From assembly GCA_903881585.1 (NCBI GenBank), contig CAIRTW010000034.1:1-58943 (forward strand): a stretch of DNA of 58,943 nt. The letters run 5' to 3'. Positions within the stretch are counted from its first letter, which is position 1, and each line of letters begins with the position of its first letter. The notes under the pieces were generated by a model. That model did no database searches. It saw nothing but the letters and a program-made list of their open reading frames with translations, and was not told the DNA's origin. Positions 29,420 to 39,326 of the stretch are shown piece after piece. Source of the DNA: an uncultured Bacteroidota bacterium. Lineage in GTDB: Bacteria > Bacteroidota > Bacteroidia > Chitinophagales > Chitinophagaceae. The translations under genes were made by a program, and so were the position numbers.

Positions 29420-31213
29420 ATGCGCCAGCTAACCCTCACCATTTTTCTTTTAGTGGCCTGTTACCTTTCTGCCCGTGGAGCAGCAGAAGACACCGTGCTT
29501 GCACGACTGATGCGCATCAGCAACGACAGCCTGCGGATGGAATCGTTTCGTGATTATGCAGATAAAGAATTGGTCAACCATCCGAGGGAAATAATAAGTA
29601 TCGGTAAAAACCTGCAACAGCACGCTGAAACCGCAGGAAAACCACTGCAAGCAGCAATAGCGGATAAGCTGATAGCCGATGGTTATCAACAAATAACAGA
29701 TTACCCAAAAAGTTTGCAGTACCGGCTGGAAGCGCTCCGCATTCATAAAGACCTGAAGGACTACAGGCAGCAAATAAACGACCTGATCAACATATCGTAT
29801 TTGTATGAACTTACCGAAGACTTACCAGCCAAGAAAAAATGCGTGGAAGAGGCCATGGCCATTACCAATCAGCACCTGGATAATGAAAAGATACGAAAGA
29901 AGCGCCCGATGGTAATGGGTTTCCTTGCCACTGTTTATAAACAACAGGGGCTTTCTGATACCGCCATCAAGCTATATAACGCAGCTATAAACCTGGCACG
30001 TAAGGAACACGATAAAGGGGCCGAAATGGCGTCTTTGTGCAATCTCGCGATCGTGCTGAAAAGCACCGGAAAGTATGAAGCCTCGCTTACCAACTATAAA
30101 CAGGCGCTCACCCTCATAGACTCTACGGATGACGGCTATGCTGAGGGTATTATCACAGACAATATGGCCATACTGTTTTATGAAATGGGCGACATGGCCC
30201 GCAGCGAACAGGCCGCATTAAAAGCAATGACCCTGCTGAACAAATTGCACCTCGTGGACGGAATGAAAGACGCTTACGAGACCCTTCTGAAGGTCTACAC
30301 AAAACAGAAAAAATACCCCGAAGCTCTTGATTACAGCCAGAAGTTAAGCGCCCTGAAAGATTCTATCCTTAACAAAGAGAAATCACAGCAATTGAAACTG
30401 CTGCAAGTCAAGTTTGACTCTGACGACAAAGACAAACAGATAGCCGGACAGGAGAAAGCGCTGAAATACAACCGCAAGCTGAATATACCGCTGGTGCTTA
30501 GCTCCACGCTGTTTCTTATGCTTGGCATTTTTGTATACCGCAACCTGGCAACGCAGAGAAAATATAATAAGGCCCTTGCGATCGAGAAAAAAAGATCTGA
30601 GGACCTGCTGCTAAACATTCTGCCGGCAGAGGTTGCTGAAGAACTTAAAGAGAATGGCATGTCCGCAGCTCGCCATTTCGATAATGTTACCGTGCTGTTC
30701 ACAGATTTTGTCAACTTCACAAATGCAAGTGAGCGCATGACGCCCCAGCAACTTATAGACGAGCTGCACTTCTGCTTCAAAGCTTTTGATGACATTATCG
30801 GCAGACACAATATTGAAAAAATAAAAACCATCGGCGATTCCTATCTTGCCGTATCTGGCCTGCCCGCCGCCAGTGCTGATCATGCCGAAAACATTATAAC
30901 CGCAGCGCTTGAAATAAATGCGTTCATCAACCAGCGCAGGAAGCAACTGGGCAATGCCGCGTTCGAAATGCGCACCGGTGTGCATAGCGGCAGCGTAGTA
31001 GCGGGCATAGTGGGCGTAAAAAAATTCTCTTACGACATATGGGGTGATACGGTAAATACCGCAGCCCGCATGGAGCAGACAAGTGAAGCCGGGAAAATAA
31101 ATATCTCTCAGACTACATACGACCTGGTAAAAGGTAAATTTAAATGCATTTACCGCGGCGAGGTGGAAGCCAAGAACAAGGGCCTCCTGAAAATGTATTT
31201 CGTGGAGCAATGA
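29420..31213 (+). CDS. TPR-repeat class III adenylate/guanylate cyclase
   Basis: TPRs, TM, then 'VTVLFTDFVNFTNASERM..KTIGDSYLAVSG..VHSGSVVAGIVGVKKFSYDIWGDTVNTAARME'; start moved from TTG 29402 to ATG 29420. Confidence 0.9.
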   Translation: MRQLTLTIFLLVACYLSARGAAEDTVLARLMRISNDSLRMESFRDYADKELVNHPREIISIGKNLQQHAETAGKPLQAAIADKLIADGYQQITDYPKSLQYRLEALRIHKDLKDYRQQINDLINISYLYELTEDLPAKKKCVEEAMAITNQHLDNEKIRKKRPMVMGFLATVYKQQGLSDTAIKLYNAAINLARKEHDKGAEMASLCNLAIVLKSTGKYEASLTNYKQALTLIDSTDDGYAEGIITDNMAILFYEMGDMARSEQAALKAMTLLNKLHLVDGMKDAYETLLKVYTKQKKYPEALDYSQKLSALKDSILNKEKSQQLKLLQVKFDSDDKDKQIAGQEKALKYNRKLNIPLVLSSTLFLMLGIFVYRNLATQRKYNKALAIEKKRSEDLLLNILPAEVAEELKENGMSAARHFDNVTVLFTDFVNFTNASERMTPQQLIDELHFCFKAFDDIIGRHNIEKIKTIGDSYLAVSGLPAASADHAENIITAALEINAFINQRRKQLGNAAFEMRTGVHSGSVVAGIVGVKKFSYDIWGDTVNTAARMEQTSEAGKINISQTTYDLVKGKFKCIYRGEVEAKNKGLLKMYFVEQ

Positions 31214-32128
31214 TCACCACGCCGTTACGTGATCAACTACAAATATTATCGTAAAACACACCACCATACACACTGCCGATATTTTGTTCATCCGCATCAT
31301 ATGCGCATAGTCGGCATTTTGTCTGTCCTTAATTGTTACTGAAAACCAGTAGAGAAAATACACCATTACAGGAGTGAGGCATGCCGAGAAAATGAAAAAA
31401 TCGGCAATCCTGCCAGACGTGGTGAAATAATAAAACAGCATACCCGCAGCAGTAAGAAACATCACAAGTGTAAAAATAAATGTCCCTTTAATACCCATTC
31501 TGTAACTGATAGTATGATCCCCCCTGCTGCTGTCCTCCTTATGCTGGTATATTTGTGTAAGTGGATAAGATCCTCCTATCAGCAACGAGGCTATCGCCAT
31601 CCCCAATACATTCTGCGCATTAAACCAGCTTGCATGAACATTGTTTTCCGCCACCATTTTAGCCAGCATAAAGGTGTAACCACCCTGGAAGAAAGCGATC
31701 ACCAGCCAACTGGCAAACGGGTATTTTTTCAGTCGTATCCCGTGCCAGCTATATGCTTTTGAGAAGGCCACATATAGCGCCATGAGGAGCATATTTTGCA
31801 ACCCTGTGCAGGCGCAGAGAAATAAGCCAGTCACATCGCACACGATACTCGCATAATACAATTTCCGTGTTACCGGCGGCGGATTTTTCAGCCCCCCAAT
31901 ACTGCCTGTGTCCTTGTCCATATAACTGTTGTATATGTTGCTGCCAGGGTATATGAAAAAGTGCATGGCAACAAAAACAATAAGTGTATGGGCAATATGG
32001 ACAGAAGAAGCCTGGCTGATCCCAAAGCAAAATACAGGCAGCAGGAAAAAAGAGAACGGGATGCGCAGATGCAATATTGTATCCCTATCAAAAATAAACC
32101 GGGAATTATGAGACCAGTTGCCGTTCAA
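31214..32128 (-). CDS. UbiA-family prenyltransferase
   Basis: Polytopic; 'YPGSNIYNSYMDKDTGSIGGLKNPP' resembles UbiA NxxxDxxxD. Confidence 0.75.
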   Translation of the reverse strand: MNGNWSHNSRFIFDRDTILHLRIPFSFFLLPVFCFGISQASSVHIAHTLIVFVAMHFFIYPGSNIYNSYMDKDTGSIGGLKNPPPVTRKLYYASIVCDVTGLFLCACTGLQNMLLMALYVAFSKAYSWHGIRLKKYPFASWLVIAFFQGGYTFMLAKMVAENNVHASWFNAQNVLGMAIASLLIGGSYPLTQIYQHKEDSSRGDHTISYRMGIKGTFIFTLVMFLTAAGMLFYYFTTSGRIADFFIFSACLTPVMVYFLYWFSVTIKDRQNADYAHMMRMNKISAVCMVVCFTIIFVVDHVTAW

Positions 32129-32308
32129 AATCAGGAATGATTTATGTTATCGGGAATATAAAGATCAGATTTGATTTCCACCCCATGTCCATAAAACATT
32201 TCACTCACGCTTGGCGGGCTTAAAAACAAAATAAGTGAATTGCGAGCTTTGCGGCTTTGCGCGAAACCTTTTTTCACCGTTGCGAGAGACTTTTTAGCCA
32301 TACCTATG

Positions 32309-32746
32309 CTACAACCACAGCTTCGCTATCGCATCAGTCAATGCCACAAGCGCCTGGTAAGAATCGGGCTTGGTAACAAAACAATTAGCCCCAAGTTTGT
32401 AAGATGCCTCCCGGTCCCTGGAAGACGATGATGTCGTAACCACGATCACAGGTATTGGCTTCAGGTCATCATTCTTTTTGATCTCTTTCAGCACTTCCCT
32501 GCCATCCATTCCCGGCATATTAAGATCAAGGAGAATAAGCGATGGATGTTTCTTAATACTATCATCCGAAAAATGCCCGATCAGCTGGTTCCCATTTTGC
32601 ATGAATACATAATTATGGCTATGCTTATTTTCCATAAACGCGTCGCGAATAGACATACGGTCGTCCTCATCATCATCTACAATAAAAACGGAGTGTTTCG
32701 GCGATTGGATCATCATGGCGTTCTTTTCAACTGAAAAATAAGACAT
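32309..32746 (-). CDS. Single-domain response regulator (Rcp1/CheY-like)
   Basis: 'VFIVDDDEDDRMSIRDAF..LILLDLNMPGMDGREVLKEIK..VVTTSSSSRD'. Confidence 0.9.
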   Translation of the reverse strand: MSYFSVEKNAMMIQSPKHSVFIVDDDEDDRMSIRDAFMENKHSHNYVFMQNGNQLIGHFSDDSIKKHPSLILLDLNMPGMDGREVLKEIKKNDDLKPIPVIVVTTSSSSRDREASYKLGANCFVTKPDSYQALVALTDAIAKLWL

Positions 32747-32798
32747 TTATCACAGATTTCACGAACTATTCTCATTTCACCCTGATAACAGACCCCAT

Positions 32799-35700
32799 TT
32801 ACACAGGGATCACTATCGTAAATGTAGCCCCTTCATTAACTTTTCCCGAAGCAAAGATCGCACCTCCATGATTTTCCACGATCCGCTTGCATACCGCAAG
32901 ACCTATCCCCGTGCCTTCATATTCCGACCTGCCATGCAGTCTTTGGAATATCGCAAATATCTTGCCGGAATACTGATTATCAAACCCAATTCCGTTGTCC
33001 TGCACCTCTATTTGCAGGTACCGCTTTGCCTTGGCTAGTTCCCGCCGTGCTACCGCCGCAGCCGGAAGGAATCTGTGTGATATCTTTATCTCCGGCATAA
33101 CGCCAACTCGCTGAAACTTCAGCGAGTTACCAACAAGGTTTAAAAAAAGCTGGCTGAACTGGGCGGGCACTACGGCCACCATAGGCAGGTCATCGGAATC
33201 AACGATCGCATTTAGTTCTTCTATTTTATGATCAAGTGGTTGCAGGGCTTCTGATAAAATTAAATTAAGATCGCTGAGCTGGTACTCCTTGTTACCTGTA
33301 ATAGTGGAAACATACAGCAAGTCATTGACCATTTTCTGCATACGCCGCGATGACTCTATTATTTTACCAAGGTATAGTTTTCCGTCGTCGCTGAGCGTTG
33401 CCGACTGGCTGGTAAGCATCCGGTCGCTGAAAGTCACTATCTTTCTCAGCGGCTCCTTCAGGTCGTGACTGGCTACATATGCATAGTCCTCCAGGCTGGT
33501 ATTGGATTGCTGCAGTTGCAGATTCTTTTGGTACACAGCCTGTTCCGCTTCTTCCTGCTCCGTTACATCAATAGATATATTCAGGATACTCTCTACCAAT
33601 CCGCTTTCATTGCGCTCAAAAATGGTGCCGAATGTATGAAACCACTTATACGCACCTTCATTATTTTTCATCCTGTACTTAAACTCTACCACCGGCTCTT
33701 CGGCTCCGGGCAGCAGCATGTTGGCTTCTTCAAGCGCCCTGGCATTCTTCTCCATCAGTGCCTGCAGGTCATCGGGGTGTGTTATAGATACAAAGAACGG
33801 AACGCCGCCTTCCATCACTTCCGAAACAGGATATCCTAGTTGTTTTTCGATTGCACCGTTGATAAACGAAAATTGCCCGCTTTGAATATTATATGCCGCA
33901 ATTATAGAGGGCGTCACATCTGTTATCTTCTGGATAAATTCCTGCGAATCCTCCAGTTTCTTCTCCACGAGTTTTTGCGCCGTTACATCTTGTATCGTGC
34001 CAATCACCTTATACGTCTTGCCCGCTTTGTCAATCAGCGCCTCTGTGCGGGCATACAGCGTTTTCCTGCTTCCATCCTTCAGCACAGCACGGTAATAGGT
34101 CTCCATGGGCTTGCCTGTATCTATGCAATCCTGTAGATTTTGTTTTATTTTCACACGATCTTCCGGATCGTTGAGTACCATCACTTTGTCAAACGTAATC
34201 TCGGTACCCGGTTGCCGCCCATATATGCGATACAGTTCATCCGACCAGATGATCTTGCCACTTACCAGGTCCCACGACCAGTTGCCTATATGCGACAGCT
34301 CCTGCGCCTGCTTCGACAAAGCATCACTTTCCTTTAGCTTTTCAAACAACAACTGTTTCTCCGTAACATCCTGTACCGTGCCATACAACCCAATGGCTTT
34401 GCCGTGCTCGTCAAAGGATGCCTCGCCCTTTACATGAAGGTATTTCAGCTTTGCTGAAGGCAGATTTATCCGGAAAATATAGTCTGATGGAACATACTCT
34501 TCCCTTAGCCGCCGCTCCTGTTCATCAACCATCGCTACATCATCAGGGTGCCGGTAAGACCTTGTCATGCCCGGTTCAATTTTACCAAACGGCGGCTCGA
34601 GTTCATATATCCGGAATAGCTCATCAGACCATGAATATTCATTGGTTTCCAGGTTACAATTCCAGTTGCCGATCTGTGACAATTGTTGTGCCTGCTGATA
34701 TAGCGCTCTGCTCTCCAGCAGTTCCCGTAGCATTTTGTGCCGGTTGGTCACGTCCATTGCCGTTCCTATCATCACTTTTCGCCCATTCCTAACAGTAACA
34801 GAGCCCCTCGTCCATAAAATTTTCTCATTCCCGTTTATGATGTACCTGTACTCATTATCATACATGCCACCTTCTCTTATTGCCCTGTCCCGGTTCTTAT
34901 TTATCCTTTCCTTGTCATCGGGATGTACGTGGTCTATAAGATTCGAAAGGTCGAATTCGTCAAGCTCATAGATCGTCTTGAATTGTGGTGTAACAACCAT
35001 TTTCCCCGTCTCTGGTTCTAGCTCAAAACTGCCAAGATTTGTGAGCGCCTGCGCTTCCAGCAGCTGTTTTTCACTGAGTACCAGCTTATCTGATATTTCC
35101 TTTTCCTTATCAATATTAAGTATGATACCCACTATTTCAGAGGGAGTGCCGGCATCATCCCTTTTGTAAACAGAAGCATAATTACGCATCCACGGATAGC
35201 TACCGTCTTCGGCCCTGAGCCTGAACTCCCACGAAATGACAGATCCATCAACGGCAGCGGCACATTTTTCAAGCGCTTCAATTGTCAGCTGCACATCATC
35301 CGGATGCACATTATTTGCTATTATGGTACTGCCCATTTGCTGCATTTCCTCAACAGAATTGCCGAAGAAGGTAACGGCATTCTTATTCGCATATTTTATG
35401 GAGCGGCTGCCAAGGTCAAAAATATAATTCAGCCCCGGTGTGGTGTTAGATAATATCTCTGTGAAAAAAGCCTGCTCGCTGATCCGGTCTTTCAGCAGCT
35501 TTATATACACATTGGTCGCCGCAATGTCATTATGCACGCTAAGCGCGTCTATCTCATTTATTATTTCTATCGCTTCATTCAGGTCATTAGTGTAGGCAGG
35601 CAGAAATTTCACCAGCGATTTTTTTCGCACATACCCTGCATAGGTAATGTCTTGCGCCGTCAGGTCCTCCTTCTTCATGATCACCAGTTGGTCCGACACC

Positions 35701-36008
35701 CATTTATTCAAAGACACCTCAAGATGCTCTTTTAGTGTATTGTGCTCAGCGCTGGTGAGAAATAGCCTGTGCGATTCAATGCCCATCATCACCAATTCAT
35801 CGTCACTTATGCCCTCCAGAAATTTCATCATCGGCAGGTCTATTGTCCTGCATATGACCACCTGTTCTTTTATGTAGGGTATCAGGCAATTGTCCCGGAT
35901 AAATGCCGCATAGCCCGGCAAGTACCTGAAAACAAGGCTTTCGTTTGAATATGGTTTTGCGGGCTGATCGTTTATAATAGCTTCTTCCACGAACATAAAT
36001 TTACGCAC
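32799..36008 (-). CDS. Multi-PAS sensor histidine kinase
   Basis: Repeated PAS/PAC; H-box 'YVASHDLKEPLRKIVTFSDRM'; 'VQDNGIGFD' and 'GTGIGLAVCKRIVENHGG'. Confidence 0.9.
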   Translation of the reverse strand: MRKFMFVEEAIINDQPAKPYSNESLVFRYLPGYAAFIRDNCLIPYIKEQVVICRTIDLPMMKFLEGISDDELVMMGIESHRLFLTSAEHNTLKEHLEVSLNKWVSDQLVIMKKEDLTAQDITYAGYVRKKSLVKFLPAYTNDLNEAIEIINEIDALSVHNDIAATNVYIKLLKDRISEQAFFTEILSNTTPGLNYIFDLGSRSIKYANKNAVTFFGNSVEEMQQMGSTIIANNVHPDDVQLTIEALEKCAAAVDGSVISWEFRLRAEDGSYPWMRNYASVYKRDDAGTPSEIVGIILNIDKEKEISDKLVLSEKQLLEAQALTNLGSFELEPETGKMVVTPQFKTIYELDEFDLSNLIDHVHPDDKERINKNRDRAIREGGMYDNEYRYIINGNEKILWTRGSVTVRNGRKVMIGTAMDVTNRHKMLRELLESRALYQQAQQLSQIGNWNCNLETNEYSWSDELFRIYELEPPFGKIEPGMTRSYRHPDDVAMVDEQERRLREEYVPSDYIFRINLPSAKLKYLHVKGEASFDEHGKAIGLYGTVQDVTEKQLLFEKLKESDALSKQAQELSHIGNWSWDLVSGKIIWSDELYRIYGRQPGTEITFDKVMVLNDPEDRVKIKQNLQDCIDTGKPMETYYRAVLKDGSRKTLYARTEALIDKAGKTYKVIGTIQDVTAQKLVEKKLEDSQEFIQKITDVTPSIIAAYNIQSGQFSFINGAIEKQLGYPVSEVMEGGVPFFVSITHPDDLQALMEKNARALEEANMLLPGAEEPVVEFKYRMKNNEGAYKWFHTFGTIFERNESGLVESILNISIDVTEQEEAEQAVYQKNLQLQQSNTSLEDYAYVASHDLKEPLRKIVTFSDRMLTSQSATLSDDGKLYLGKIIESSRRMQKMVNDLLYVSTITGNKEYQLSDLNLILSEALQPLDHKIEELNAIVDSDDLPMVAVVPAQFSQLFLNLVGNSLKFQRVGVMPEIKISHRFLPAAAVARRELAKAKRYLQIEVQDNGIGFDNQYSGKIFAIFQRLHGRSEYEGTGIGLAVCKRIVENHGGAIFASGKVNEGATFTIVIPV

Positions 36009-36224
36009 TCCGGTAAAAATAAACAGTAATTTCTACTTGCGTAAAAATCATGCCAGCAGTTGCAGTTCTGCAATATGGCTTATCACAAATACAATTATAA
36101 GATATTCCGCACGAAGCGTAATATACTGCTCCTCGAAAAAAAATCTTAACCATCTATAAAACCTAAAGACAAAACGCACCGTAGATGTCTCTATAATATT
36201 TCTAACCAACCAAAAACACTTTTT

Positions 36225-36779
36225 ATGAAACGCATCCTTTTGATTCCCGTATTTGCTGTCGCCATGATAGCAGGACATTCAGTAACCACCTTTGCACAAG
36301 GCACAGTGATGGTAGGCGGTGCAGCCATGTATCCGCAAAAGAACATTGTTGAGAACGCTGTAAATTCCAAAGACCACACCACGCTCGTGGCCGCAGTAAA
36401 GGCCGCAGGTCTGGTCCCCACCTTGCAAAGCGATGGCCCATTCACCGTATTTGCACCTACTAACGAAGCCTTCGCCGCATTACCATCCGGCACAGTTGAC
36501 AACCTCCTGAAGCCAGAAAACAAAGCAACCCTCACATCCGTGCTAACCTACCACGTAGTAGCCGGCAAGATGGACTCCAAAGACCTGATGGACAAAGTAA
36601 AAGCTGGTGGTGGTATGGCAAAACTGACAACTGTGCAGGGCGAAGAGCTCACCATCATGAAGAAGGGCAAACACCTGGAAATAAAAGATAGCAAAGGCGG
36701 AGTAGCTATGGTAACAATAAAAGACGTGTACCAGAAAAACGGAGTGATACACGTGATAGACAAGGTGTTGATGCCATAG
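36225..36779 (+). CDS. Fasciclin-domain secreted protein
   Basis: 'DHTTLVAAVKAAGLVPTLQSDGPFTVFAPTNEAFAALPSGTVDNLL..YHVVAGKM'. Confidence 0.9.
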   Translation: MKRILLIPVFAVAMIAGHSVTTFAQGTVMVGGAAMYPQKNIVENAVNSKDHTTLVAAVKAAGLVPTLQSDGPFTVFAPTNEAFAALPSGTVDNLLKPENKATLTSVLTYHVVAGKMDSKDLMDKVKAGGGMAKLTTVQGEELTIMKKGKHLEIKDSKGGVAMVTIKDVYQKNGVIHVIDKVLMP

Positions 36780-36794
36780 TGAAATTCCAAAGAG

Positions 36795-36834
36795 AAAAAT
36801 CCAAATTCCAACTCCATTGGGATTTGGATTTTTT
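36795..36834 (+). terminator. Intrinsic terminator after fasciclin gene
   Basis: aaaaatccaaat (36795-36806) / atttggattttt (36822-36833) plus T-tract. Confidence 0.6.
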
Positions 36835-36939
36835 TGTGCCATATAATTTCTTTTTGGCGGAATTTCTCTTTTGTGCCTTGGAATTTGGAATTTCAGTTCG
36901 GGAATTTTTAAGACACTTTTGGAATTCGGAATTTCATCT

Positions 36940-36972
36940 TTGGAATTTAGCCAACTTGCTTATGTATCTTTG
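36940..36972 (+). promoter_or_regulatory. Bacteroidota-type promoter for sdaA
   Basis: TTG (36940-36942) - N22 - TATCTTTG (36965-36972). Confidence 0.6.
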
Positions 36973-36999
36973 CACACTAATAAATCAAGAAAAATAAAA

Positions 37000-38424
37000 G
37001 TGGCCCAGGAAAGCATTTCGGTATTCGACATTTTTAAGATAGGAATAGGACCCAGCAGCTCACATACACTTGGCCCATGGCGAGCCGCCCAACGGTTTAT
37101 AGCCACTATAAGATCTAAAGGCATTAACGACGTCAGCTCCGTGCGCGTATTGCTCTACGGCTCGCTCGCCAAAACCGGCAAAGGCCACGGCACTGATGTA
37201 GCAGTCCTTTTGGGACTATGCGGAGAAGACCCCGTTACCTTCGATGTGAATGAAGTCACCCCGCGCCTGGAGCAAATTACAACCCTCAAAAAACTCCTGC
37301 TCAACGGTGAAAAAGAAATAGATTTCGATCCAACTGTTGATGTTGTTTTCCTGTTTGATGAAAGCCTGCCCTACCACCCCAATGCACTTACATTTTTATG
37401 CTCATTTAATAATGGCGATGAAATAGCCGAGACCTATTATTCGGTAGGGGGTGGCTTTGTAGTAAAAGAAGGGGAAGACGATGGCCATAACAGCCATGTA
37501 AAACTACCCTACCCTATAGAAATTGCAGCCGACCTGGAAGCCGCCTGCGAAAAAACCGGGCTGAACCTCTCCGGCCTGGTAATGGAAAATGAGAACGCCA
37601 TTCGCAGTGCGGAAGAAACACGCAAGGGTGTACTAGCCATTTGGGCAGCCATGCGCGACTGCATATACCGCGGAGCCCACATAGGCGGCGAATTGCCCGG
37701 CGGGCTGCAGGTAAAGCGCCGCGCAGATGCGATGAACAAAAAACTAACCAACGGAAAACCATACAACAACTTCAACGAATGGCTCGATGTCATACGCAGC
37801 GGTGGCCAGTCATTCATTTACACCCTCGACTGGGTAAGCTGCTTCGCCCTTGCCGTGAATGAGGAGAACGCAGCATTCAGCCGTGTGGTTACTGCACCTA
37901 CCAACGGTGCTGCAGGCGTAGTACCAGCCGTGCTGCTCTACTTCATTGCATTCTGCGATGGCTACGACGAAGACAAGATCATTAAATTCCTCCTCACCGC
38001 TTCAGAGATCGGCAGCATCTTTAAGAAAGGCGCCACCCTCTCCGCAGCCATGGGCGGCTGCCAGGCAGAGATAGGCGTATCCTCATCTATGGCCGCAGCA
38101 GCCCTTGCAGAGTCTCTTGGCGGCACGGTAGAGCAATGCCTCCAGGCCGCAGAAATAGCCATGGAGCACCACCTCGGCCTCACCTGCGACCCCGTAGGCG
38201 GCCTCGTACAAGTGCCGTGCATAGAGCGCAATACCATGGGCGCCATAAAAGCCATCACCGCTACCCAGCTCGCACTGCAAGCCACCTCCGGCCACGCACG
38301 CATTTCATTGGACACTGTCGTCAATACCATGTGGGAAACTGCCCTCGACATGAACCACAAATACAAAGAAACCGCCGAAGGCGGCCTCGCCGTGCAGTTG
38401 CCGATCAGTTTGAGTGAGTGTTAA
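37000..38424 (+). CDS. sdaA: L-serine ammonia-lyase (iron-sulfur type)
   Basis: '[27 protein letters not shown]', '[18 protein letters not shown]', '[24 protein letters not shown]'; start moved from 36871 to GTG 37000, after the promoter. Confidence 0.9.
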   Translation: MAQESISVFDIFKIGIGPSSSHTLGPWRAAQRFIATIRSKGINDVSSVRVLLYGSLAKTGKGHGTDVAVLLGLCGEDPVTFDVNEVTPRLEQITTLKKLLLNGEKEIDFDPTVDVVFLFDESLPYHPNALTFLCSFNNGDEIAETYYSVGGGFVVKEGEDDGHNSHVKLPYPIEIAADLEAACEKTGLNLSGLVMENENAIRSAEETRKGVLAIWAAMRDCIYRGAHIGGELPGGLQVKRRADAMNKKLTNGKPYNNFNEWLDVIRSGGQSFIYTLDWVSCFALAVNEENAAFSRVVTAPTNGAAGVVPAVLLYFIAFCDGYDEDKIIKFLLTASEIGSIFKKGATLSAAMGGCQAEIGVSSSMAAAALAESLGGTVEQCLQAAEIAMEHHLGLTCDPVGGLVQVPCIERNTMGAIKAITATQLALQATSGHARISLDTVVNTMWETALDMNHKYKETAEGGLAVQLPISLSEC

Positions 38425-38740
38425 AAATATCAATGGCAGCTTAGTGAAAGGATTGAGTGAATGCCGATAATACCCAATAAGCCCGATCAAAGGCCCCGCT
38501 ATTCATAGCCAGGCCGTGCGCATAGGGTGTGTGCTACAGCAATCTCCTCACCTGTGAACTTAGCCCAACCGACCAACACTTATAATGATTGCATCGCTCG
38601 TATCCGCAATAAAATAGCCGCATAACTACATTGCAATACCCTGATTCACTTCAGAAAAACCTTAAATAAAATTAAGTGTGCGTTTGCACCTTGATCTCAC
38701 AATGGGCTAACTATCAATATAATACATAAAAAGTTAATTA

Positions 38741-38771
38741 TTGGTTAACTAAGCTATTTTATTTACCTTTG
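38741..38771 (+). promoter_or_regulatory. Bacteroidota-type promoter for FKBP gene
   Basis: TTG (38741-38743) - N20 - TACCTTTG (38764-38771). Confidence 0.65.
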
Positions 38772-38795
38772 CAAACTACTAAACGTACGACCATC

Positions 38796-39230
38796 ATGAA
38801 TGTCACCGACAAACTATTTCAAATGAAGGAAGAAAGAGGAGCAGCGAATCTTAAAGCCGGCCAGGAATTCCTTGCGGCAAACAAGCTAAAACCAGGTGTT
38901 ACCGAAACACCCAGTGGCTTGCAATACGAAATAATTACCGAAGGTACTGGCCCAAAGCCTACGGCTTCTGATACCGTTACCTGCCACTATCATGGTACCG
39001 TTATTGATGGCTCCATCTTTGATAGCTCCGTGCAGCGAGGCAAGCCAGCTTCATTCCCGCTAAACCAGGTAATAAAGGGCTGGACAGAAGGTGTGGCACT
39101 GATGCCAACCGGCAGTAAATGGCGTTTTTTCATTCCTCCGCACCTTGGCTATGGCGACAGGCAGGTAAGTGCAGTGATAGGCCCGAACAGCACTTTGATA
39201 TTCGAAGTAGAACTGCTCAGCATCAATTAA
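38796..39230 (+). CDS. FKBP-type peptidyl-prolyl cis-trans isomerase
   Basis: 'VTCHYHGTVIDGSIFDSSVQRGKPASFPLNQVIKGWTEGVALMPTGSKWRFFIPPHLGYG'; start moved from 38769 to 38796, downstream of the -7 motif. Confidence 0.9.
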   Translation: MNVTDKLFQMKEERGAANLKAGQEFLAANKLKPGVTETPSGLQYEIITEGTGPKPTASDTVTCHYHGTVIDGSIFDSSVQRGKPASFPLNQVIKGWTEGVALMPTGSKWRFFIPPHLGYGDRQVSAVIGPNSTLIFEVELLSIN

Positions 39231-39326
39231 ACTAAGGAAATTCACTTCCTGATTGAATAACTATATATCGCCACCGGTGATCTGTAGTTGCAATTTCTGT
39301 ATATTGATGTACCAATTTGCAACAAC

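Noticed and set aside
29420-31213. Class III cyclase considered as a CBASS/Pycsar defence component
   Set aside because: It has TPR and TM segments typical of signalling cyclases, and no adjacent effector was seen (the neighbour is a UbiA-like gene).
36871-36999. N-terminal extension of the serine dehydratase ORF ([11 protein letters not shown]...)
   Set aside because: Translation of the intergenic TTGGAATTT repeat and promoter; the conserved protein starts at GTG 37000.
38430-38740. ~300-bp gap before the FKBP gene considered as an ncRNA or riboswitch
   Set aside because: No convincing conserved secondary structure or known riboswitch motif by eye; would need covariance analysis.
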